A DNA stretch of 64,000 nt from Dactylorhiza incarnata (taxonomy: Eukaryota; Streptophyta; Magnoliopsida; Asparagales; Orchidaceae), in assembly GCA_033032865.1 (NCBI GenBank), contig JAWHQI010000075.1, forward strand, positions 434,001 to 498,000, read 5' to 3'. Positions 34,248 to 46,598 of this stretch are shown piece after piece (within the stretch, counting starts at the first letter, position 1; each line of letters starts with the position of its first letter). Below the pieces are notes generated by a model. It was not told the DNA's origin. It worked only from the letters and a program-made list of their open reading frames with translations, and did no database searches. The position numbers were made by a program, and so were the translations under genes.

Positions 34248-37200
34248 ATGGAAGGTGGATACGCAAGAGGGCTTGGTATTGAACTCCTTACATCGACTAA
34301 CTATAAGAAATGGAGGTCGTGTATGGAGAGCTATTTACTTGGCGAGGATCTATGGGAGATAGTTGGATGAGAAGACACACAAGAGGTGTTTCTAGCAGGA
34401 GATAATATGGCAGAGATGAGACTTTGGAGGAGGACGAATGCTAAGGCAGAGTTCACTCTCAAGAGGGCTATCTCACCGGAGCTGTTTGATCACATCATTG
34501 GATGTAAATCTGCTGCTGAAATTTGGACGTCTTTAGACGGGCTGCTTAATAAGAAGAATGTAGCTCGACTACAGTTTCTTGAAAATGAGTTGGCGAAGGC
34601 CTCTCAAGGCGATCTTTCTATTTCTACCTTCTTTCTCAAGATGAAGAACCTCACAGCAGAGATTTCTGCATTGGACCCTGATGAGCCCATCTCGGAGGCA
34701 AAACTGAAGAGGCATATCATCCGCAGGTTGAGGAAGGAGTATCTTGCCTTTGTGACTTCAGTTCAAGGTTAGGCAAATCAACCATCTCTGTTGGAGCTGG
34801 AGAACTTACTTGCTTCGCATGAAATTTTGGCAAGACAGATGGCAGGGACTTCTATCACTAGGGGAGATTGTGATGTGTTGTTCTCTGGAAAGAAGAAGAA
34901 GAAGTGGGAGAAGAAGAAGCCAGGTCAGGATGGACCCTCTACTTCAGGTCAGCGGGATAGAGGTTATGCTTCTAAGTCTGACGGGAAGAGGAAGGGAGAG
35001 GGACCAAGGTGCTTCAGGTGCAATAAGACCGGCCACTTCAAGAAGGATTGTCGAGTTAATCTTCAGTCGGGACATGTAGCAGAGAAGGAGAAGCCAAAGG
35101 CTGATGAAGCTGGATGGGGAGGAGCCTTTACAGCTAATATGACGGCGATGCCCGTTAAGGCCTTGGCTGCCATCAACTTCGAAGAGGATTGGATTGTTGA
35201 TTCAGGGTGTGGACATCATCTCACCGGGGATGAATCAAAGCTCTCTTCTTTGGCGCCTTACTCAGGTAACGATGCTATCATTACGGCTGATAATTCTGTT
35301 CATGCTGTCGAACAAGAAGGTGTTGTCTCCCTGAGCAGTGATAAGGTTCCACTCACTTTGAGGAGTGTTTATCACGTGCCTGGTATGAGGAAGAATCTCT
35401 TCTCTCTAACCAATGCGGTCGATGCCGGTTATCACATTCTGTTTGGCCCAACAGAAGTGAAGTTTCTTAAAACTCAACTGGAGATAAAGGGAGATGTTAT
35501 CCATGTTGGAAAGCGGGTGAAGGACTTGTTCGTATTATCGACAAGTACCTATGTTGATCAGATGAAGACCAATGATAGCGTGGCTATCTGGCATGAAAGG
35601 TTGGGGCATGTTGGCATGGACAAATTTAAGGCTATGGAGGTAAGGGGCCTTGTCAAGGGCTTGCCTAGCTTGTCCTCTTATGGAGACGGTCATGTTTGTG
35701 CTGGATGTCAGTTTGGTAAGTCTCATCGACTTCCATTTGATAAATCGCAAATAAGATGCAAAGCGCTGTTGGAGTGCATCCACAGTGATTTGATGGGACC
35801 GACATCCACCCCAAGCCTTGGAGGCAATAGATATATGTTGGTGTTGATTGACGATTACACCATATATGTCTGGGTGTATTTTTTGAAAGAGAAGTCGGAA
35901 GCCGTTGCGAAGTTTGTGGAGTTCAAGGAGCTGGTGGAAGGTCGGTTAAGCCTGCGGGTGAAGAAATTGAGAACTGACAATGGTGGGGAGTTCACCTCTG
36001 GTGAGTTCTCAATATTTTGCAGGAAACATGGCGTTCAGAGAGAGCTCACTTGTGCCCATACTCCACAGAAAAATGGCATTGCGTAGAGGAAGATCCGTCA
36101 TCTGACGGAAACCTGCAAATGCTGGCTTCATGCCAAGAGTATCCCAAAGTCCTTTTGGGCGGAGGGAATGTCTTGTGCGGCTTACGTCATCAACAGAATG
36201 CCTCTAAGTCCTATCAACATGAAGACCCCTCACGAACTGATGTTCAAGGAGAAACCGAGTGTTGCACACCTTCGGGTGTTCGAGTCAACCTGCTATGTGC
36301 ATATTCCTGATGCTCTTCGAACAAAGCTTGATGTGAAAGCAAGGAAGCTAGTCTTTGTTGGATATGATGAGCGGAAGAAAGGATGGAGGTGCATGGATCC
36401 TGAGACACGGAGATCAGTGGTATCTCGGGATGTGGTGTTCGATGAAGTGACTTCTTACAAAGGAAGTTCAGGAGTTGAATTACCGGAGAGTAGGGTTGAT
36501 GAAGCAGGGAAAGCTGTGGGAAGTCTTCAAGTGGAGTTTCCTATTTCACCAGGAGCTCCAGCTGTGTCAAGCTCTGAGATGGAAGCTTCAGGTTCTGGAA
36601 GCAGGGGGAGCGATTCTCCAAGTTCGTCTGGAAGAGGAGCTTGCACAGAAGAAGCAGTTGAAGAGGTGGTTAGTCAGGTGCAACCTCTTAGGAGGTCGAA
36701 GAGGACTATCAAGCCACCAGATCGATACACGGGTGGAAACATGGTGAGCTTCGCCTCATGTTTCTTTGCTGGTCCCTTGGATGAGAGGGAGTCGTCGAGC
36801 TTTGAGAAAGCCAAAGGTGTGAAGCAGTGGGATATTGCTATGCAAGAGGAGATGGATGCTCTCAAGAAGAATGAGACTTGGTCTCTAGTGCCCAGGCCTA
36901 AGGGAATTACCCCTGTAACATGCAAATGGGTTTACAAGCTCAAGAAGAAATATGTGAAATATGTGAAGTCGACCTCTGATTTGGGTCTCCTATTTAGGAG
37001 AGGGTCGAGCTTGGAGTTTCATGGATACATGGATGCTGACTATAGGGGAGACGTGGATGATCGGAGATCAACGTCTGGTTATGTCTTTATGACGGGCCCC
37101 ACAGCTATCTCATGGTGCAGCAAAAAGCAGGACTCGGGGTCCGTATCTACCACAGAAGCGGAATACAAGGCTTCGGCCTTGGCAGCTCAGGAATCTGTTT

Positions 37201-37505
37201 GGCTTAGGAGGTTGGCGGAGGACGTTCATGAGGAGGTTCGAGGTCCCACTATGCTACGCGGGGACAATGAGAGTGCTCTCAAGCTGGTTAATAATCCAAT
37301 CTGTCACGCGAGGACCAAGCATATTGAGATTGAGCACCATTTCATTCGTGAAAAGGTGTTAGGAGGATCTCTTATGGCCGAGCATGTTCAGAGTGCAGAC
37401 AATGTCGCAGACATCTTCACAAAGCCGCTGGCGAAGGGACCGTTTACACGGTTGCGGAATTTACTCAGGCTAGTCTCCACTTTCCACTTCAAGGGGGAGT
37501 GTTGA
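34248..37505 (+). pseudogene. gag-pol of D, one frame with three stops and an RT deletion
   Basis: The ATG begins MEGGYARGLGIELLTSTNY. A single frame of 1086 codons runs to the stop and is broken only by TGA at 34368, TAG near 34770 and TAG at 36084. Gag has the UBN2-like domain and one knuckle CFRCNKTGHFKKDC. Protease is WIVDSGCGHHLTG with DSG intact. Integrase has HSDLMGP and LRTDNGGEF; the TAG at 36084 replaces the catalytic Glu (NGIA-stop-RK). RT opens with CKWVYKLKKK, then jumps at about 36950 straight into the RNase H approach (STSDLGLLF), losing YVDD and all palm motifs in frame. RNase H (MDADYRGDVDDRRSTSGY, TTEAEY) and the tail VADIFTKPLAKG are intact. Confidence 0.94.
37490..37499 (+). 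other. Polypurine tract of D
   Basis: AAGGGGGAG directly precedes the 3' LTR, inside the last codons of the gag-pol frame. Confidence 0.8.
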
Positions 37506-38687
37506 AATTTTGAAGTGAAGTGGAGGAGACTGGGCGGTCTGATTTTGGGAGACCGCCGAGACCGCGCGGCCTGTGCTTGTATTCTGCCGGTCTGGCTATG
37601 CCGGTCTGTTCTGGCGGACTGCTGGTTCTACCGGTTTGTTCTTAGTAGCTGCGGTCTATTCCCGAGTTGGTCTGCTGGTTGGCCTGTCTTCTTTGTTGGA
37701 AGACCAGGCAGTCTGTTCCTATGTGTGACCACCTGTCTGGGCAGTTTGTGCTTGGCGATCTGGCGACTTGTCTGAAGTCGGCCAGATGGTTCCTGGTTTG
37801 CTCCCGGTGGTCTAAGGAAGGAGTACCTTTGTGACCGCGCGGCTTGTGCGCGGTCTCATGTTCGCGCGACCTGTGCGCGGCCTGTCTGCTGATCTGCTTC
37901 ATGGTCGGATGATCGTCCAAGTTGTGTGGTCGCGCGGCCTGCCTTATGAGACCACTGGCGATCTGACGGGTGGTGATTGTATCTCTCCTGTGCGGTGACG
38001 ACATCCATCTACCTGCCTATAAATAGAGGAGCAGGTCCCGTTATTCATAACGAGAACTGTAAGAACTAAGCCTGGGTTAATTCGTGCGGTCTCACTTTGA
38101 GGTCGGGCGGTCTCGGAAGCGAGTTGACTGTTTGTTGTGTTCGCAGGTTTGCGGTCAGTAGGTTGCGGTCTCCTTCCTTGGTGATTCCCAGCAGCTTGAA
38201 TAAACAGTTCGACAGCGGTCAGTCTGCGAACTGGTTTATGTTCGTTCTTGTGCTGTTCGTAGCGAGCTCAGTGATCAGGCGACCTTCAGCGGTTAGGCGA
38301 TCTGAGTTGCGGTCTGGCGACAGCTTCAGTTCTTCGTTTCAATAAAGCTCCAGTTTGTGCGGTCTGAGGTGGCGGTCTTGCAGTGCAGGCGGTTTATCTG
38401 TTTCCTGTTCGCGCAGTCTCAGGTCAAGCCGGGCGACTTCTGGAGATCAAGCGGTCTGTGCGGTCTCAGCTTGTCTAGCCGCCAGATTTGTTTTTGGTGT
38501 GTTTTGTTCTTCTCGCCTCTGTGATTCTTATGAATCATGTCTCGCCATGTATACCTCGCACTGTAAATGAAGTTTGTGTTTCAATAAAGTTTCTTGTGTT
38601 GTTGTGTGGCATTGTGGTTGTTTGGCTTTAGCTCAGTTGATGCAACTCCTGCTTACTCTTAAACGATTCAAATCAAAAAATTTAACA
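37500..38687 (+). repeat. 3' LTR of D
   Basis: It is a full match to 32972-34158, with TATAAATAG at 38018-38026 and the GCGGTCT cluster before it. Many dyad motifs are better preserved here (for example GAGACCGCGCGG) than in the 5' copy, where CpG sites have changed. Confidence 0.95.
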
Positions 38688-38737
38688 GAGACGAATCATC
38701 TTCTCTTCCATCTCAGCGTCTCGTTTTCTCAGAAATA

Positions 38738-41530
38738 ATGGAGCCAAAGAGTTCTAAGGATCTTCCGGAGGGGTATGAGGTAGTTAGAAATGTATTTGCT
38801 AATGCTCCAGAAGAAATAAAGGAGGTGATTCTACTCCTAGATGCTCAAGGTCTGGAATACCTCCTGTCTGAACCCTGTATCATTCTCAGAACTGAAGTTC
38901 TGGAATGCTACAACAATGTAAGGATCTCCCAATCTAAGTCCACCTTTAAGTCAAAGGTTGGAGATGAAAAGATGAAGATCTCATCCAAGAGAATAGAAAA
39001 AGGCCTACATTTAACTGCATGTAGTCCAGATGAGGAAGAAGATATCTCAGATAAAGACAAGAAGAAAGCCTAGAATGGTGTAACTATGGTGATGCCCAAA
39101 AAGGCTCACTAAAGAGGGAATTATTCAATCAGAGAGGCAAGCTCCTCTCTGACATAGTTAGGATGGCAATTCTTTGTAAACCAGGCTCCCATGAAACCAT
39201 ATCCCAGTTCATGTTTGAACTGATGACCAGAATTATCCTAAACAAGAAGCCATCCTAGGGATATGTGATCATGCAAAGACTGAAAGAGTGCCTGCAAGCC
39301 CCCAACATGGGAAGAATTCTATCCATATTCCTTCTAAACACTCATCCAGAGAAATTTGAGAGATCAAAAGGATCAAATCTCCACTACCTCAGAAGGATGG
39401 ACATAAAAAACTTGGATAGGTTCACTAGGGTGCTCCCCATGAGCCAGACCTCAGAGGCAAAGGACATGAAGAAATAGATGTCTAAAGGTCTCAAGAAATC
39501 AAGAATGGTTGTCTCAAGTTCTGAGTCAGAACAGTCTGATAAGGATAAAGATGCTGGTGCTGATCTGGACTCTCACAGCAGTCCAAACAAAGATGCTCTT
39601 CTGGATTACAAGACTGAGGATACATCATGTGATAAAGATGCTGCAGGTGCAACAAATATGCCTTCTGATACTGTCAATCAAAATGACATGGAGAAAAATA
39701 TCACCCCTAGTAATTAATCCCTCATCCTCAAATTACTAATAATGTCATATAATCTTGACTAGTCCATTACTTAATCACTAATGATTCCTCAATAATATTA
39801 ACTTCAAATCCTCAAGGCCAATTTGATGCCCTATCTGAAGGAGAGCAACAACAAGAGCCATTTGCAATGGATGTTGCTCATAATAATAAAAATTGTGAAG
39901 CAGACTCTGACAGAATTGATGAGGACAAAGTGCCCTCTCCTGAGGATATGCAAAGTAAGATTGACACCATCCTCTTAAACCTTGAAAGAAGAATTAACCT
40001 TAATCCTGATAATGAAATAGCTCTCTGGGATTCACCAGGTCACAGACAACCTGATGCCCCATCTAAGGGGGAGAAGCCAAAAGACCAATCAGTGGAGATT
40101 AATGATTTACTAGATTTCTTGGACTCAACTTATCAAGAAAAGTCCAGTGCTCAATCTGAGGGGGAGGATCAAGGAAATTTTGATGATAATAATAATTATA
40201 ATGATATTTTGATGTTAGAGATGATGAGGATGATGAAGGAGTCATTCCTGACCCAGTACAAGGGCAGAAACCCCCCCCCCCCCCACCCCAAGTGGAATCA
40301 ATCCCTCCTCCAAATCTCCCTCAAGAGCTCAAAGAATCTGAAATGATTAATCAACAAACTTCATCCTCCATCCCTTTACAGTCAAATGAGAACATTATCA
40401 GTGCTATTCAACTTATGCTAGACACTCATTTGGAATCCATGAAGGATTATGCTGACAGGTCAGCCTCTACAGTGAAGGAGTATGTAGATCAGTCCATCTC
40501 AAATGTAAATTCTAAAGTTATGGCTGCATTAAAACCCATAAAAGATGAAACTGTCTATTTGAATCAACAAATGACCAAGTGGTTTGTCATGGCTGAAAAG
40601 ACTGTAAATTCTCAATCAAAAATATTCAAATCCATCAACATTGTCACTAAAATGGCAGAATATAATATGAGATATGTCAAAGACTATGTCAGCAAAGCAG
40701 ATGGGGTGCTTCAGAAAACAGTAAATCATATTGAGGAATATGTATGGCAAACTGCTACCCAAATGGATGCAGAGGCAGTAAAGCTAAATGATAAGCTAAA
40801 AGCTGACATTGAAAATGTCTTCCAAACCCTCTCTGACACAATCACAATAGCTATTAATCAAAAAAAAATTTAACAAGCCAGAAAAGGGGAGAATACCAAT
40901 GATATCACCAACTCTGAGCTAGCTCTCAAAGATCTGCAAGGAACAAGGCTAGCCTTAAACCTTCCCCTCCTGGATAGGCAGAGAGCAGAAGATTGGGACT
41001 TCTCTATGCAAGAACAAATTTCTCAGAATGTCAGATTGGCAAAGAGAAGAGAAAGAGAACACATGATGCTAGCTGAAGAATTTATGGCTAAGCAGAGGGA
41101 TGAGCAGTCCAAAGACCCGGACTTTGAATATTGGAGTAAAGGATCCAAGAGCTTAATTCTAAATGCATGGCTAAGCCATGGACAGGTCTGCAAAGACATT
41201 AATAAAATCTATCCCTCTAAAGAATGGATAAAGCACTTGGAAAGAAACACAAAAAGGAATAAAATATTCAAGGCAAATCTAGTGAGAAAGGACAATCCAA
41301 GGAGGATGCCCTCAAGGTACATTCCAAAGCCATACATGTACTATAAAAGGCAAGAAAACAGGAAGAAGATAGCTGAAATAGAAGCAGCAAATGCTGAAAA
41401 AGACACTGCTGCTACTCCTGCTGAAAACATGGTTGTTGCTACTAAAGATAAGGAAGCCTCAGAAAAAGGAAAAGAAGTTGTTGCAGACATTGCTGAATGC
41501 TCAACATCATCAAAGAGGAGTAGAACTTAA
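38738..41530 (+). pseudogene. Accessory ORF (ORF3) of C
   Basis: It starts MEPKSSKDLPEGYEVV, 106 nt after the internal TATA box once D is removed. An N-terminal globular domain (CYNNVRIS, GKLLSDIV, LCKPGSHETIS, NMGRILSIFLLN, LHYLRR) resembles the putative plant transposon protein domain. An acidic Ser-rich linker follows, then a Pro run encoded by 14 C (40271-40284) where the frame shifts. Next come an extended coiled coil (40380-40870) and a basic C-terminal part with EWIKHLERN and YMYYKRQENRKK. The last two motifs recur in A. Breaks occur near 39073, 39255, 39475, 39716, 40284 and 40873. Function is unknown. It has no CCHC, DDE or RT motif and no clear membrane segment. Confidence 0.78.
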
Positions 41531-41919
41531 ATTATTGCAATTAGTTATTATCTTGAAAATCAAAATGTAATGTAAAACAATGTCTCAGCATTTTGACAAA
41601 AATGAAAATGAAAGTTTGGCTAAATCTATTGATTTGTGTTAGAGACTAATTTTAGTCTAAGCCTACTAATAGTCAGTATCATTGCTATACGGATTCCTTG
41701 ATATCTAAACATAATGAATTAATAATGTTATTGTTTTTATATTGTTATTATGATTATCACAAATGTTATCTGCATTGACATGAAGTGTATTACCTAAGCT
41801 ATGTCAATTGTTATATGTTATGGTTTCATAAATGCTAGATAATTATTTGCATGATAAGTTTTCTCTTTTTGTGTACCTTAGCATTGGGGGTGTTCTGCCT
41901 TCTTCAAATATGGGGAGAT
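41531..41919 (+). other. 3' noncoding region and polypurine tract of C
   Basis: AT-rich spacer without ORF ends in AATATGGGGAGA (41907-41918) before the LTR, parallel to AATAGGGGGAGA in A. Confidence 0.8.
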
Positions 41920-43248
41920 TGTTGAGAATATTGCCCTCAATGTTCCCTTATTTGAAGAGGCATCACACTCAATGCTAAGTACAATTTGTATTTGATAAAC
42001 CCTATTTTGTATCATGTTAAAGCAGGGTTAGGTTATTCCAAGAAGTGGAATATGTTCAAAGATCTAAATGACAAAACCGCTGAGATGACCTCTCAGTCTT
42101 AGCTGAACCGCTAAGATAGGACCAGGAGCCGCTGAGAAGTGATCTGGATCTGCTGAGCTGCAGATAGACAAAATCCGCTGAGAAGTGATTTGCCTCTGCT
42201 GAACTGCAGATAGACAGAATCCATTGAGAAGAGCAACTGTCTCAGCGGATCTGCTGAGACAGGTGCAGTTCAGCTGCTGAGACAGAAGGCTGTCTCAGCC
42301 CAACCGCTGAAACATATTCAAATATGAATTAAGCAGTGGCGTGATCTGTTTTTGGCGCAAGAAGGGGAAAAGCAAGATACACTTTTGTCCAATTTCCATG
42401 CTGTGTCAAGGGCTTCTAATAGTCATTGAAAGAAAAGGGGGAAGTATTAAAGAAGATGTTAGGTCTAAAGAAAGGAAATTGTTCCATTGCAAGAGCAGTA
42501 TTGTGTGTTGTAAGGCCGATCTTCTTCAAGCCTCCTAAAAGTGCATTCTCTCAAGTTAAAGCTCAACTCTGCTGGGAGATAAGTTTGTTCTTCCTGAATC
42601 AATCAAGAAGAACAAGTAGGTCTTCAAATTTGCTGAAGGAGAAGTTCAAGGAGAAACAAGACCTGTAGCTGCTGCTTCACAGTCCTGTTTCAGCACAATA
42701 GAAGAAAAGATCTGAAGGTTAACATTATACAGTCTTCTGTTATAATATTCACTCTCTATATTTATCTGTAAGGCCCTTGTGCCTGAGCTGTAGGGCTGAT
42801 TAGCCTGAGTGTAGAGCTGTACTCCCAGCTTGAGTGTAGGATCTTTGTGAAGATCTAGGGTAGGAATTCTTGATAGGTCTGAGGCAGGAAATCAGGAGAT
42901 TTATGAGTTGTAAGAGTTGGAGAACTCTGAGCTTGTAGGGCTATTGAGCCTGAGGTAAGGTTTGTAGAAAACTTGAGAGATTTTGAGGAATCTGAGTTGT
43001 AAGCTCTTGAAGCTGAGTTGGAGGAGTTGGCCCTATCTAACTCATTGTTAGAAGGGTGAAGGGGGAAAGAGGACAACTCAAGACACCCTGTCTTGAGGAA
43101 CCTCTATATATGCGTGTGTGCTTTCTGGTTGTTTGCTTTTAATTTAAAAATTTACTGAAATCAGCTAAGATTAAAAGAAAGCAAGGAAAGAGACATATTC
43201 ACCCCCCCCCCCCTCTTGGTGATCTAGACTACTACCTATAAACTATCA
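41920..43248 (+). repeat. 3' LTR of C
   Basis: It starts TGTTGAGAATATTGCC and ends TATAAACTATCA. U3 holds a cluster of CCGCTGAG and AGCTGAACCGCT motifs (42075-42310). U5 has the C run before CTCTTGGTG. Its right flank is inside the accessory ORF of E. Confidence 0.92.
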
Positions 43249-44539
43249 CCCAAGCATTTGCTGCAGATCATGGGTTTCTAGTCCTTAAGAAGAAGATAAA
43301 CCGGGGGAGATGCCTCCTAAAAATGATTGGCCACAAATATGCTCACAAAGAAAATGCATATATGAGAATCATGAGACAGTTGCTCTTCCACCACAATCCA
43401 ATTGTGTGCAAGTCAAAAGGAGTGCCCATCCTTCCAGGGAAAATGATGAATATAGGGATATTTTCCAAGTGGACTAGGTAAATTCTGAAGCCTGGTCAAT
43501 CTGCACCTTCACCTCTTTCTTCTCCACCTCCACAAGACATACTACCAGATCCTCCAAGGGATGATTCTATTCTACAAGACACCCCATCACCTCAACAAGA
43601 TACTAATCCAGAGGCTGATCCAACCCAGTTCAACCAGACCATTCCATCCATTCTTGCCCTAGAACCCGCACCTCAGGTTCCTCTCCAACCACAACAACAA
43701 CCATCCATCCTATTCACAGACAATCAATCTAATCCCCTACCACCATATCATATCTCTCGAGAAGTGTATCAATCCCACTCAACTATCCATCAAGATCATC
43801 AAGACCTCAATGAGAACTTTACTGCAATCCCTCTAGTAATCCTATCCACACATACTCCTCCTACATCTTTTGTCTCTGTCACACTTCCTACTCCTTCTTT
43901 TTTGATATTGAGCAAGCAATCTCCAAAGCAGTAGGGTTGGCATCAAGCACCTTTGCTGACCTACTGGCCAGTCAAGCCAGAAAATTCAATAAGAAGTACT
44001 CCCAAATGGAGGAAGAGATACAAGAATCAAAAGAGTCCCTCCTGTCACTCAAATCAATTGTATCCTCCTCCATGATCACTAAAGATTTCTGAACCTCCAT
44101 TGTAAGTAAGGTTGAGAAGGGGGAGAATATTCAGGAGGATGAAATGCCCAATCTAGAAAATAGTGACCAGGAGAAGGACAAAGTTGCCGAAGTTCCAGAT
44201 CATGATAAACATACTATATTCCAAATAGTAAAGCTAAAAATTCTAGAAGAAAATATCTAGGGGGAACCTCTTACAAGCCCTCAAGATAATCTTGGAGAAC
44301 CTCAGGGGGAGCGCTTAGAAGATGATCAACTTTTAGATGAAGTATCAAATATTGCTAAGGATGCTGCTCTGGATGCTTAAGAAAATACACAATCTCAAGG
44401 GGAGCCTCCCAAAGAAGATCACACTCATCAAGAAGATAACAGGACTAATGAAGAGGAGAATGAGCCTCTATTATTTGCTCCAAGAAATGTGATACCACAA
44501 GCATTCTCAAGGAAGAGGAAAACTCCTGACAAAGAATAG
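43249..44539 (+). pseudogene. Accessory ORF tail of element E
   Basis: The first 230 bp encode the end of the same N-terminal domain (HKYAHKENAYMRIM, CKSKGVPILPGKMM) with a stop at the expected domain edge. A long Pro/Gln-rich linker follows (43500-43900), with a frame change near 43890. A coiled-coil segment (FNKKYSQMEEEIQESKES) and a very acidic C terminus ending KRKTPDKE come next. Several stops occur. It is the third relative of the ORF in A and C but diverged, and no EW-KHL tail is seen. Its 5' part was separated by the insertion of C. Confidence 0.65.
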
Positions 44540-44764
44540 TGATGTTCATGTATTCTGTGTGCATATGAAACAATTCTCATTATCAAATGGATACAGTAAT
44601 TCAGAACAGTATGATTACTTCGAAGTCTACTATATGATCTATCATGTTATTTAATAATGTCATTATTGTATCTGTATAATTGCTTGTATTAAGAATTATG
44701 TCAAAGTATGTGTAAAATCACTTTAAACAATCTGTAAAATTTGTTATGATAAATAGGGGGAGAT
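44540..44764 (+). other. 3' noncoding region and polypurine tract of E
   Basis: AT-rich spacer without ORF ends in AAATAGGGGGAGA (44751-44763), directly before the LTR. Confidence 0.78.
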
Positions 44765-46451
44765 TGTTGGGAAAAACTCCTTTTGATTTAACTTAACAAA
44801 TTATCTAGAAGAGATTTTACTTCCTATGAGTATTACCCTCATTGTATAGAAATGGTAAATTGGTCATTATAAGTCTTAGGATGTCACATTCACCTTGGAG
44901 TGTCAAGGCCAGGTGAAAATAATCACAAAGTTTGCTAAGATAAGACTTGCGTCGAATGAAAGTCGACGCAACTTTGACTTGATGTCGATGCAACTCTGAC
45001 AAGAAGTACAAGCAACTTAATCAGCATGTAGAAGTATAAGTCAAGTCGACGCAACGTCGAAATGGACTCGACATAGTAGGAAGAGCTTGTCGAAGTCAAC
45101 AGTGAAGTCGACGCAACTTCAATTTCAACTCAACGCAGAAGATGAAGTCCAAGTTCAAGCTTCCAACTCGACGGACACGTCGAGAAGTATTCTACGTACC
45201 ATTGATATCTAAGTTCATTTAGTGCTGAGAACTATTTCGAAGCCACTTCAATAAGAACTCAGAGGTGCGTCGATAAGAAGGAAGTCAATTCGACGCTACA
45301 TTGACATCTGAGTTCAGTCAGAGCTAAGAAGGATTTCGAAGCTACTCAAATAAGAACTCAGAGGCGCGTCGATAAGAAAGAAGTTCAAATTGACACTACG
45401 TCGAACATAATCTGAAAAGGAAGCTTTCTCTGTTGTCCTTTTAACACATTTTCAGAAGGACCACAAAGCTAAAGACAGTTCTCCAACAACTCGTTTATTG
45501 CCAAGAATGGAATGGAGTACTCCAGGACACAGCAAAAACATTCTTGGAAGGTATTCAAATATGATGGACGGGTCAGGATCAAAAGAAGAAAGGTAAATCA
45601 AATGTGCAATAAGAATTCCTTTTTAGGACAGCCTAAAAGGAGAAAGAAATTCAAATACTAATCAGACAGTATAAGTATGCTGAAGAGGAGAGGAAAATTA
45701 GCACAATGATCATTATTATTCATCTGTTGTAAAAGGGTCCTTCTTCTTCTTCTTCCTCCTGGAACCCGAAGACAGAAAACAAGTACTCTCTTTGCATAGG
45801 AAAAGAATAAAATTGCTCCCTCTTCTTCATCACACAGCAGCTAGTTTACAAGAAGTGGATTAAGAAAATAATCCTTGCAATCATCACAATCATAAGCAAG
45901 GGTTCATCATATATAGATCTAGTGAAAACCAAAAGCTGTAGTTCTTGAGAAATTGCTTCTGAAAAATTCTGAGAACAAAATTCTATTCTCCCTCTTCTTT
46001 CTTTCTTCTCCTTTATTCTTTAACTGTAAATGAGTTTTATTAATCCCTCTTTCAAAGGACTCAGTGGTTCTAAGAGTCTCATTATCAAAAGACTCAGTGG
46101 TTCTAAGAGTCTCCTAATCAAAAGACTTAGTGGTTCTAAGAGTCTCCTTATCAAAAGACTTAGGAACAATTTGTGCAATCCTACCAGGGAGTTAGAAGAG
46201 AGGAGTACCCACATTTTGGGGAACCTCTATAAAAGTTCATGTGTCCTCTGTGTGTTGATTTTTTATGCTGCCCCTATTTCATTTTTTTTGTGTTTAGATT
46301 TTCTGCACTCTATATTTTCTTTATTCTGTCTATTGGATTGTTGATTGCATAATACTTAGAGTTTCTATTGTGTATCCATAATTATGGTAGAAAATATTTA
46401 AAACTCTATTCACCCCCCCCCCCCCTCCTCTAAAGAATACTTATAGGCACA
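44765..46451 (+). repeat. 3' LTR of element E
   Basis: It starts TGTTGGGAAAAACTCC. U3 has a GTCGACGCAAC/GCGTCGA motif cluster (44945-45400). Three and a half tandem 35-bp units (gactcagtggttctaagag...) lie at 46057-46165, and a C run with CTCCTCTA at 46411-46430 marks the U5 end. The right edge near ATAGGCACA is approximate, and the left partner LTR is not in the window. Confidence 0.75.
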
Positions 46452-46598
46452 CTGTGGACTTTCAGACCTTGAGCGCTTAAGGGGATCAGACCACCTTTTG
46501 CTGACCGCACGCCCTATGGTCACGAAAGATATTGAAAGTTCCTTACATGACTGCGGTCTCATTTTATTTCCAAGTACTCTATTTACGCGACTCTTCCA
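46452..46598 (+). other. Left piece of F locus, probably part of an intron
   Basis: It contains GCGGTCTCA and GACCGCAC motifs like 54085-56876. It is joined to that region by the TTCCA target duplication of G (46594-46598 and 54080-54084). No ORF is present. Confidence 0.55.

Larger units (their letters stand above)
32972..38687 (+). mobile_element. Copia element D, inserted in C
   Basis: LTRs of 1187 and 1188 bp flank a 3.3-kb internal region with one gag-pol frame. A perfect 5-bp target duplication GAGAC stands at 32967-32971 and 38688-38692. The insertion falls in the leader of C's accessory ORF. About 18 differences in the first 290 aligned LTR bases, counted by eye and mostly transitions, suggest moderate age. 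Confidence 0.96.
25976..43248 (+). mobile_element. Copia element C, large, with gag, pol and accessory ORF; split by D
   Basis: A truncated 5' LTR (25976-26709), primer site, gag, protease, integrase, RT, RNase H, internal promoter, accessory ORF, polypurine tract and a complete 3' LTR (41920-43248) are in order. Without D it is about 11.5 kb. The right flank is the accessory ORF of element E, so C inserted into E. The start of its 5' LTR is missing, and the left target site is lost or outside view. Order and protein similarity show that A and C belong to one copia lineage. Confidence 0.88.

Noticed and set aside
46030..46344. ORF with LSGSKSL repeats
   Set aside because: Tandem 35-bp repeats in the LTR of E, followed by noncoding U5.
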